A stretch of 5,402 bases of DNA from an uncultured Clostridia bacterium. Its GTDB lineage: Bacteria; Bacillota_A; Clostridia; Oscillospirales; Oscillospiraceae. The DNA is taken from positions 1 to 5,402 of the forward strand of contig CAMZJG010000087.1 of the NCBI GenBank assembly GCA_947307505.1, in the 5' to 3' direction. Under the pieces are notes generated by a model that was not told where the DNA came from, did not search any database, and worked only from the letters and a program-made list of their open reading frames with translations. Position numbers and translations under genes: made by a program. Shown in pieces: positions 1 through 4,846 of the stretch; the stretch's first letter is position 1, and every line of letters starts with the position of its first letter.

Positions 1-304
1 GGCCTTCCTTCCGCAGTTCCTCCTCCACCTTGATCTGGGTGGCGATGCCCGCGTGGTCCACCCCGGGGACCCACAGGGCGGCATAACCCTGCATCCGCTT
101 GAAGCGGATGAGGATATCTTGGAGGGTGCAGTCCATGGCATGGCCCATATGGAGCTGACCGGTCACGTTGGGAGGGGGCATGACAATGGTGAAGGGTTTC
201 TTGTCGGGGTCGCGCCTGGTGGAGAAATAACCTCCGTCCAGCCACATCTGGTAGATGGAAGTCTCCACGGCTTTGGGATCATAGGTTTTGGGCAGGTCTT
301 TCAT
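1..304 (-). CDS. valS: Valyl-tRNA synthetase, N-terminal part (runs off left edge)
   Basis: Cytoplasmic class Ia aminoacyl-tRNA synthetase that joins valine to tRNA-Val using ATP. Only the first 101 codons are present; the gene continues beyond base 1. The translation begins [14 protein letters not shown] and shows the ATP-binding HIGH-type motif as HMGH at residues 52-55 inside [14 protein letters not shown]. The family-typical stretch [12 protein letters not shown] (about residues 79-90) separates ValRS from the related Ile and Leu enzymes. The start at 302-304 is preceded by AGAGGAG about 7 nt upstream, and the N-terminus has the normal length before the HIGH motif. The gene is the only visible target of the T-box leader directly upstream, and the valine identity of that leader agrees with the product. 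The KMSKS motif, editing domain and C-terminal coiled coil lie outside the window. Confidence 0.97.
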   Translation of the reverse strand, partial: MKDLPKTYDPKAVETSIYQMWLDGGYFSTRRDPDKKPFTIVMPPPNVTGQLHMGHAMDCTLQDILIRFKRMQGYAALWVPGVDHAGIATQIKVEEELRKEG

Positions 305-320
305 GGTAACACTCCTCTGC

Positions 321-363
321 AAAGTAAAACGCCCCGGGAACGCTTGATCGCGTTCCCGGGGCG
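321..363 (-). terminator. T-box controlled intrinsic terminator upstream of valS
   Basis: A perfect 14-bp GC-rich stem (363-350 with 343-330) with a 6-nt loop, followed on the minus strand by TTTTACTTT. Its 5' arm contains the bases that form the 3' arm of the T-box antiterminator, so it should form when tRNA-Val is fully charged. It ends 17 nt before the valS start codon. Confidence 0.95.
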
Positions 364-580
364 GAAAAATTCCGCGGTACCACCCGGATTTCTCACTTCG
401 CCGCTTTCACGGCTTCGCCCGATCACGGGAGCACCCGTCGGCGCCTACGGCGGCCATGCCGCTTTCAGACCGCAGCTCAGGGGTGACTTCCGCACGGTTC
501 CGGAAAGGCTCGCAGCATCCGCCTTCTCTCTGCACCGGTGCTCTGCGCGTACTGGTCCCCGTCACAGCCTTTATGAGATT
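321..580 (-). promoter_or_regulatory. T-box riboswitch (valine) in the valS leader
   Basis: Leader RNA that binds uncharged tRNA-Val and then lets transcription continue into valS. On the minus strand, bases 385-372 read GGGTGGTACCGCGG, the T-box signature. The antiterminator can be drawn completely: lower helix 387-383 with 360-356, a 7-nt bulge UGGUACC (382-376), and upper helix GCGGAA (375-370) with UUCCGC (366-361). The bulge UGGU fits a tRNA ending in ACCA. It shares bases 350-366 with the terminator, so the two exclude each other. In Stem I the segment GGAAGTCACCCCTGAGC contains GUC at 487-485 followed by A, as expected of a specifier codon, and GUC is valine. An AGTA motif and a GAGAGAAGG segment nearby fit Stem I. 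The tertiary fold was not computed; the specifier assignment is slightly less certain than the T-box call. Confidence 0.95.
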
Positions 581-586
581 ATCGGG

Positions 587-615
587 AGTATACCCCCGGA
601 AAGCGCTGTTGTCAA
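587..615 (-). promoter_or_regulatory. Promoter for the T-box leader and valS
   Basis: On the minus strand a perfect -35 TTGACA (615-610) is followed after 17 nt by -10 TATACT (592-587). Transcription should start near 580, giving a leader of about 275 nt, the usual T-box length. It is back to back with the methyltransferase promoter, the two -35 boxes being 14 nt apart. Confidence 0.88.
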
Positions 616-629
616 GGGGGTATTTCCGC

Positions 630-658
630 TTGGCACTCCGTTCCGTTTGCGGTATACT
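630..658 (+). promoter_or_regulatory. Promoter for the methyltransferase gene
   Basis: TTGGCA (630-635), a 17-nt spacer and TATACT (653-658) make a strong housekeeping sigma-type promoter. Predicted start is near 665, giving a leader of about 26 nt before the ATG at 691. It is divergent from the valS promoter. Confidence 0.8.
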
Positions 659-690
659 ATACGATACAAAAGCTGATGGTGGTGAACAGG

Positions 691-1282
691 ATGCCCGCTC
701 TTCCCTATTGGAACCACAACACCGCGTATTATCCCTGGATTAAGCGGCGGCTCCTGGGCTGCCGCCGCGTTCTGGACGTGGGCTGCGGACGGGACCCTGG
801 TCCGGTATCTGCAGGAGGAGGGGCGTAGGATCGTCGGCATCGACATCTCCCCGACCATGGTCGCCCGGGCCGAGGCGGACTTGCATGGGTCGGAGATCCG
901 CTTTGCCCTGTGTCCCTTTGCCGCATATCCGGAGGATAAATCCCTTGACGCCGTAGTCTTCGTCGCCTCCCTGCATCATATGGAAATGCCCGCCTCCCTG
1001 GAAAAGGCTAAGCGCCTGCTGGCGGAGGGCGGCAGTTTGCTGGTGGTGGGGCTGGCCTCCCCCTCCTCCCTCGGAGACCATATTCTGGATTGCCTCCGGG
1101 TGATCCCCGCCCGGTTCGGCTCCAGGCTGCATCGGATGCGTTCCTCAGAGGAGCTGGGCATTCCCACCAACGGAATCTATCCGGAAATGCGGGAGATCCG
1201 GGAGTCGGTACGGCGGCTCCTGCCTGGAGCGAAGCTGCGGCGGGGGCTTTACTGGCGGTATCTGCTCTCCTGGAAAAAATGA
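691..1282 (+). pseudogene. Class I SAM-dependent methyltransferase, frameshifted
   Basis: A small Methyltransf_11-like gene in two reading frames. The first frame starts at 691 (MPALPYWNHNTAYYPW...), reaches the SAM-binding motif I VLDVGCG, then runs into nonsense and stops at 826-828. The second frame picks up exactly where motif I should continue (DGTLVRYLQEEG, from 788), then shows the acidic motif GIDIS, DAVVFVASLHHM and the RLLAEGGSLLVVGL strand, ending at 1280-1282. Only one base lies where the last Gly codon of GCG-DGT should be, so a 2-nt deletion at about 787-788 is the simplest reading. Repaired, it would be about 197 aa, normal for a small member of this family. The start at 691 has GGTGGTG 6 nt upstream; an in-frame ATG at 676 is also possible. 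The substrate cannot be told. The loss falls in the cofactor site, so the product should be inactive unless the deletion is an assembly error or is bypassed. Confidence 0.8.
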
Positions 1283-1300
1283 CCGGACGCCCCGGTTTTC
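1281..1300 (+). terminator. Possible weak terminator after the methyltransferase
   Basis: ACCGG (1282-1286) can pair with CCGGT (1292-1296) around a 5-nt loop and runs into TTTTC. The stem is only 5 bp and the T-run is short, so this is tentative. Confidence 0.35.
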
Positions 1301-1313
1301 TCCCGTTTCTGCA

Positions 1314-1342
1314 TTGACAGGCGCATAAGCCTATGTTAATAT
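1314..1342 (+). promoter_or_regulatory. Promoter of the glnS leader and glnS
   Basis: A perfect -35 TTGACA (1314-1319), a 17-nt spacer and -10 TAATAT (1337-1342). Start is expected near 1349, which places the leader-peptide Shine-Dalgarno about 10 nt from the 5' end and gives a leader of roughly 148 nt before glnS. A strong constitutive promoter fits a gene controlled downstream by attenuation. Confidence 0.9.
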
Positions 1343-1371
1343 TTCCATACTTTGAATCGGAGGTAAGGGCA

Positions 1372-1413
1372 ATGGCGCTGTGGATGGATCGACAGCAGGG
1401 CGGACGCAGGTAG
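1372..1413 (+). CDS. glnS leader peptide with tandem Gln codons
   Basis: A 13-codon ORF, MALWMDRQQGGRR, in the 5' leader of glnS. Evidence that it is translated: GGAGGT at 1359-1364 sits 7 nt before the ATG, one of the best ribosome binding sites in the window. The ORF is in a different frame from glnS and ends at TAG 1411-1413. Codons 8 and 9 (1393-1398, CAG CAG) are both glutamine, the substrate of the enzyme encoded downstream. They lie directly before the first arm of a 9-bp RNA hairpin (1399-1407), so a ribosome waiting for Gln-tRNA would cover that arm. The peptide has no recognisable domain and probably acts only through the position of the translating ribosome, as in the trp, his and leu leaders of enteric bacteria. 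It also has three Arg codons, two of them (CGA, AGG) usually rare, which might add stalling. Function is inferred, not shown. Confidence 0.78.
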   Translation: MALWMDRQQGGRR

Positions 1414-1481
1414 CGTCTGCCGCATCGCACCTGCCCGGAAATCGTCAGTCTGCGGCATGGCTCAGGCCATGCCGGTTTTTT
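1399..1481 (+). promoter_or_regulatory. Ribosome-mediated transcription attenuator of glnS
   Basis: Four RNA segments can pair in two exclusive ways. Segment 1 (1399-1407, GGCGGACGC) pairs with segment 2 (1413-1421, GCGTCTGCC): 9 bp with one G-U and loop AGGTA. Segment 2 can instead pair, as TGCCGCA (1418-1424), with segment 3 TGCGGCA (1451-1457): 7 perfect bp. Segment 3 overlaps the left arm of the terminator (1453-1461), whose right arm, segment 4, is 1466-1474. Predicted behaviour: a ribosome stalled at the Gln codons 1393-1398 hides segment 1, so 2:3 forms and the terminator is blocked. A ribosome that reaches the stop codon covers segments 1 and 2, and an untranslated RNA forms 1:2; in both cases the terminator forms. 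This is the layout of the E. coli trp attenuator. No T-box signature is present. Pairings are read from the sequence; the mechanism is inference. Confidence 0.75.
1453..1481 (+). terminator. Intrinsic terminator (attenuator) in front of glnS
   Basis: A perfect 9-bp stem, CGGCATGGC (1453-1461) with GCCATGCCG (1466-1474), loop TCAG, then G and six T (1476-1481). It lies between the glnS promoter and the glnS start codon and ends 15 nt before the ATG, so it can only act as a regulated stop for glnS. The methyltransferase is unlikely to be its main target because a strong promoter lies between. Confidence 0.93.
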
Positions 1482-1496
1482 ATCGGGGGTCTCGCT

Positions 1497-3179
1497 ATGG
1501 ATAAAGTGGAAAGCAAGAATTTCATCGAACAGTTCATCGAAGAGGATATGGCGCCCGGCGCCCGGTGCGACGGGGTGCAGATCCACACCCGTTTCCCGCC
1601 GGAACCCAACGGGTATCTGCACATCGGTCACGCCAAGGCGCTTTGCATCGATTTCGGGTCCGCGGAGCGTTTCGGGGGCATCACCAATCTGCGGATGGAC
1701 GACACCAACCCCGCCAAGGAGGATACGGAGTACGTAGAGGCCATCCAGGAGGATATCCACTGGCTGGGCTATGACTGGGGCGACCGGTTCTATTACGGCT
1801 CGGATTATTTCCCCCAGACCTACGAATGCGCGGTGAATCTCATCAAGCAGGGTCTGGCCTATGTGTGCGAACTCTCTCCGGAGGAATTCAAGCAAAACCG
1901 GGGGGATATCGGCGTGCCCGCCGTCTCCCCCTACCGCGACCGGCCCGTGGAGGAATCGCTGGATCTGTTCCAGCGGATGAAAAACGGGGAATTTGCCGAG
2001 GGAAGCATGACCCTGCGGGCGAAGATCGACCTGAGCAGCGGCAACTTCAATATGCGGGATCCCGTGCTCTACCGGATCCGCTATGTGGAGCACCACCGGC
2101 AGGGGAACAAATGGTGCATCTATCCCATGTACGATTTTGCCCACCCCATCCAGGACGCCATCGAGGGCATCACCCATTCTCTCTGCTCCCTGGAGTATGA
2201 GGAACACCGCCCCCTGTACGACTGGGTGGTGGAGCACGCAGGCATCCCCGGCCTCAAGCCCCGCCAGATTGAGTTCGCCCGTCTGGGCATCAACTACACC
2301 GTCATGAGCAAGCGCAAGCTGCGGAAACTCGTGGAGGACGGCGTGGTCTCCGGCTGGGACGATCCCCGGATGCCCACCCTCTGCGGCCTTCGCCGCCGGG
2401 GGTATACCGCCGCCTCCATCCGGAACTTCTGCGAGCGCATCGGCGTCGCCAAGGTGGACTCCACCGTTGACTGGGCTTTCCTGGAGAGCTGTCTGCGGGA
2501 GGACCTGAACCAGTCCGCTCCCCGGGTGATGGCGGTCCTCCACCCCGTCCTTCTCACGGTGACGAACTACCCCGAAGGGCAGACCGAGGAGGTCAGCATC
2601 GAGAACAATCCCGTGCGGCCGGAAACCGGCTCCCGCAAGGTCGTCTTCTCCCGCCGTCTTTGGGTGGAGCGGGAGGACTTCGAGGAGGAGCCGCCCAAGA
2701 AATTCAACCGTCTCTACCCCGGCAACGAGGTCCGGCTGAAGGGTGCCTACGTGGTCCGCTGCACCGGCTGCGTGAAGGACCGGGACGGGCATGTGGTGGA
2801 GGTCCTGTGCGAATACGATCCGGATTCCCGGGGCGGTGATCCCGCAGACGGCCGGAAGATCCGGGGCACGATCCACTGGGTGGACTGCGCCACCGCCGTA
2901 AACGCGGAGGTCCGGCTCTATGACTACCTGTTCAACGATCCCGACCCCGACGGTCCGGGGAAAGATTTCATGGAATGCCTGAATCCCGGCAGCCTCATGG
3001 TCCTGCGGGACTGCAAGCTGGAAGCCTGCCTGGCGGACTCCCCCGTTCCGGAAAAGGGAAAATCTGCCACCGGTTATCAGTTCCTGCGCACCGGGTATTT
3101 CTGCACCGATCCGGACAGCCGCCCCGGGCATCCGGTGTTCAACCGGAGCGTCGCTCTGAAGGACAGCTACAAAAAGTAA
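1497..3179 (+). CDS. glnS: Glutaminyl-tRNA synthetase
   Basis: Cytoplasmic class Ib synthetase that attaches glutamine directly to tRNA-Gln with ATP. The 560-aa product matches the roughly 550-aa bacterial GlnRS. Visible motifs: PPEPNGYLHIGHAKA with HIGH at residues 42-45; MDDTNPAKED at 67-76; VMSKRKL at 269-275, the KMSKS-type ATP loop; then the C-terminal beta-barrel anticodon-binding domains, ending in the family-typical GYQFLRTGYFC near the C-terminus. PPEPNGYLHIGHAKA points to GlnRS, not a bacterial GluRS. The start at 1497 (MDKVESKNFIEQ) is preceded by GGGGGT 6 nt upstream and gives the usual N-terminus. The frame is open upstream to a GTG at 1380, but that would run through the leader hairpins and add an unrelated low-complexity N-terminus. 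Expression is likely controlled by the attenuator just upstream. Many Firmicutes lack GlnRS and make Gln-tRNA by amidation with GatCAB, so its presence is informative. Confidence 0.97.
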   Translation: MDKVESKNFIEQFIEEDMAPGARCDGVQIHTRFPPEPNGYLHIGHAKALCIDFGSAERFGGITNLRMDDTNPAKEDTEYVEAIQEDIHWLGYDWGDRFYYGSDYFPQTYECAVNLIKQGLAYVCELSPEEFKQNRGDIGVPAVSPYRDRPVEESLDLFQRMKNGEFAEGSMTLRAKIDLSSGNFNMRDPVLYRIRYVEHHRQGNKWCIYPMYDFAHPIQDAIEGITHSLCSLEYEEHRPLYDWVVEHAGIPGLKPRQIEFARLGINYTVMSKRKLRKLVEDGVVSGWDDPRMPTLCGLRRRGYTAASIRNFCERIGVAKVDSTVDWAFLESCLREDLNQSAPRVMAVLHPVLLTVTNYPEGQTEEVSIENNPVRPETGSRKVVFSRRLWVEREDFEEEPPKKFNRLYPGNEVRLKGAYVVRCTGCVKDRDGHVVEVLCEYDPDSRGGDPADGRKIRGTIHWVDCATAVNAEVRLYDYLFNDPDPDGPGKDFMECLNPGSLMVLRDCKLEACLADSPVPEKGKSATGYQFLRTGYFCTDPDSRPGHPVFNRSVALKDSYKK

Positions 3180-3190
3180 CCCGATATTTT

Positions 3191-3228
3191 GCCGGGCCGT
3201 CTCAGCGAGGCGGCCCGGCGTTGCATTT
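3191..3228 (+). terminator. Probable terminator after glnS
   Basis: A 13-bp GC-rich stem (3191-3203 with 3207-3219, one G-U) begins 11 nt after the glnS stop. The stem is very strong but the following tract (GTTGCATTT) is T-poor, so efficiency is uncertain. Confidence 0.65.
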
Positions 3229-3235
3229 AAATGCA
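3222..3235. repeat. 14-bp perfect palindrome, possible operator
   Basis: TGCATTTAAATGCA is perfectly self-complementary and lies just upstream of the extended -10 of the MATE gene, over the usual -35 position. That is where a dimeric repressor or activator could bind. It also overlaps the tail of the glnS terminator. No regulator gene is present nearby, so the role is a guess. Confidence 0.4.
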
Positions 3236-3240
3236 TAATA

Positions 3241-3249
3241 TGGTATCAT
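3241..3249 (+). promoter_or_regulatory. Extended -10 promoter for the MATE transporter
   Basis: TGGTATCAT is a TGn-TATAAT type extended -10 with one mismatch. A poor -35 (TTGCAT, 3221-3226) lies 17 nt upstream, inside the palindrome. Start is expected near 3256, giving a leader of about 37 nt. Two other AT-rich hexamers nearby could serve instead. Confidence 0.5.
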
Positions 3250-3292
3250 TTATTTAATGGAATGAAGAACGGAAAAGAGATGAACGCAGCGC

Positions 3293-4786
3293 ATGGAGCA
3301 TGAGAAGCAGGAGAAACAGGAAATACAACAGAAGCGAAAAACAAAGCCCATCACTCTGGATAAACTGGAGTGGGGCACGGAAGAGACTCTGGAAGAGGAA
3401 TACCGAAAATCCAGGAAGGAAAGGAAGGTCCTGCCGGATACCATCACATCCCGGGAGCTGTATCGGGATATCACCCAGATCGCTTGGCCGTCCCTCTGCG
3501 AGCTGTTCCTCACCAGCCTGGTGTCCATGGTGGATACCATGATGGTGGGAGGCCTTGGGCCGCATGCCATCAGCGCAGTCAGCCTGGCGAGCCAGCCCCG
3601 GTTTTTGTTCATGAATCTGATCATGGCCCTGAACACCGGCGCCACCGCCGTGATCTCCCGGGCCAGAGGCATGCAGGATCGGGAGCGGGCAAACGCCATC
3701 CTGCGGCAGAATATGGTCTTCATCACGTTTATTGCCATTTTCAGCACCATCGTGGGCTTCACCCTATCCGAACCTCTTATCCGGTTCATGGCCAACGGCG
3801 GGCTGGACGACGACGTGGTGAGAGAGGGCGTCACCTATCTGCGCATCCAGTTCTGCTTCTTCCCGGTGCTGGCCTGGACGGCCGGGATCACCGCCAGCAT
3901 GAAGGGCACCGGTGAAGCCAAGCCCAGTCTGTTCTATAATTCCGCAGCCAACGTGGTGAACATCTGCTTCAACTGGCTGCTCATCAACGGCAAGCTGGGA
4001 TTCCCCAGGCTGGGGGTGGCCGGAGCCTCCCTGGCCACAGGCATCGGGCAGTGCGTCGCACTGATCATCGCCCTGTACTGCGTGTTCAGCGGACGGTTTT
4101 ACTGCAAGCTGGTCCTGAAGCACTTCCTGCATTTCGATAAGGACATCATCCATGGCATCGTGAAGGTGGGCGTGCCCAGCCTCATCGAGCAGTTCATCAT
4201 GCGCTTCGGCGTCATCATGTATACCCGCACCGTGGCCTCCCTGGGCAACCTGGAATTCGCCACCCACAATATCTGTATGAATATCCAGAGCATGTCCTTC
4301 ATGATCGGCCAGGGCTTCGCCGTTTCCTCCACCGCCCTGGTGGGCCAAAGTCTGGGAAAGAAACGTCCGGATATGGCGGAGCACTACAGCCGACGCTGCC
4401 GGAACATGGGCCTGATCGCCTCTCTGTTCATCGCCCTGCTCTTCGTGATCTTCCGCCGGTTCCTGATCGGGCTGTACAACAAGGACGCAGAAATCCTGCG
4501 TATGGGCGCCTACGTGATGCTGATGGTGGCCCTCCTCCAGCCCTTCCAGGCCAATCAGTTCATTCTGGGCGGCTCCCTCCGTGGCGCGGGAGACACCCGC
4601 TTCACCGCCATGGTCATGCTCATCACCATCGTGGGCATTCGGACTTCCGTGGCATGGCTCATGGTGGACACCCTGCACCTGGGGCTCACCGGCGCTTGGA
4701 TCGCCGTATGCGCGGACCAGATCTGCCGCAGCTTCATCATCATGGGCCGGTACAACCAGGGAAAGTGGAAAAAGATCAAGCTTTGA
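3293..4786 (+). CDS. MATE family multidrug/Na+ (or H+) efflux transporter
   Basis: A 497-aa inner-membrane protein of the MatE family, which exports cationic drugs or metabolites in exchange for Na+ or H+. The fold is two six-helix halves: the first opens with ITQIAWPSLCELFLTSL and VSMVDTMMVGGLGP (about residues 60-90), and includes MKGTGEAKPSLFYNSAANV (203-221). The second half opens near residue 287 (HGIVKVGVPSLIEQF) and carries the matching loop LRGAGDTR (429-436). The basic tail GKWKKIKL is expected to be cytoplasmic. Unusually, about 55 highly charged Glu/Lys/Arg-rich residues precede the first helix; most MATE proteins have 10-20. The ATG at 3293 is the first in-frame start after a TGA at 3281, and GGAAAAGAG lies about 13 nt upstream, a long spacing, so initiation may be weak. 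It has its own promoter and converges with the aspartate kinase gene. The substrate cannot be told. Confidence 0.93.
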   Translation: MEHEKQEKQEIQQKRKTKPITLDKLEWGTEETLEEEYRKSRKERKVLPDTITSRELYRDITQIAWPSLCELFLTSLVSMVDTMMVGGLGPHAISAVSLASQPRFLFMNLIMALNTGATAVISRARGMQDRERANAILRQNMVFITFIAIFSTIVGFTLSEPLIRFMANGGLDDDVVREGVTYLRIQFCFFPVLAWTAGITASMKGTGEAKPSLFYNSAANVVNICFNWLLINGKLGFPRLGVAGASLATGIGQCVALIIALYCVFSGRFYCKLVLKHFLHFDKDIIHGIVKVGVPSLIEQFIMRFGVIMYTRTVASLGNLEFATHNICMNIQSMSFMIGQGFAVSSTALVGQSLGKKRPDMAEHYSRRCRNMGLIASLFIALLFVIFRRFLIGLYNKDAEILRMGAYVMLMVALLQPFQANQFILGGSLRGAGDTRFTAMVMLITIVGIRTSVAWLMVDTLHLGLTGAWIAVCADQICRSFIIMGRYNQGKWKKIKL

Positions 4787-4804
4787 TCCATATGAAAAGA
4801 TTCA

Positions 4805-4831
4805 GGGGCAGGCCAAATGGCCTGCCCCCTT
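4805..4831. terminator. Hairpin between convergent genes, probable bidirectional terminator
   Basis: GGGGCAGGCC (4805-4814) pairs perfectly with GGCCTGCCCC (4819-4828), loop AAAT. It sits in the 60-bp gap between the stops of the MATE and aspartate kinase genes. T-runs are weak on both sides (CTTGG on plus; TGAATCTTTTC on minus), so it is called mainly on stem strength and position. Confidence 0.65.
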
Positions 4832-4846
4832 GGCGTTCATATCCGT

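Noticed and set aside
53..676. 207-codon plus-strand open frame over the valS start and T-box
   Set aside because: It lies antisense to conserved valS codons and the T-box RNA, and its predicted protein has no recognisable features.
1380..1496. Upstream extension of glnS to a GTG at 1380 (39 more residues)
   Set aside because: The extension runs through the leader hairpins and terminator, is unlike any GlnRS N-terminus, and has no Shine-Dalgarno at suitable spacing, whereas the ATG at 1497 has GGGGGT 6 nt upstream.
1349..1496. glnS leader as a T-box or known glutamine riboswitch
   Set aside because: There is no GGGUGGNACCGCG-type sequence, the leader is too short for a T-box, and I do not see the conserved core of the glnA/Downstream-peptide glutamine aptamers. 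A translated leader explains the sequence better.
1008..3236. 742-codon open frame on the minus strand opposite glnS
   Set aside because: It is antisense to glnS with its clear catalytic motifs, has the His/Val/Gly/Ala-rich composition of a GC-rich shadow frame, shows no known family, and runs across the glnS attenuator and terminator.
3280..3303. Seven-codon ORF (MNAAHGA) overlapping the start of the MATE gene
   Set aside because: The ATG directly abuts GGAAAAGAG, too close for efficient initiation, and the peptide has no biased codons. A role in translational coupling is possible but unsupported.
3764..4678. 304-codon open frame on the minus strand opposite the MATE gene
   Set aside because: It is the antisense of a membrane protein gene, full of His, Gln, Glu and Asp as expected of a shadow, with no start signals or known motifs.
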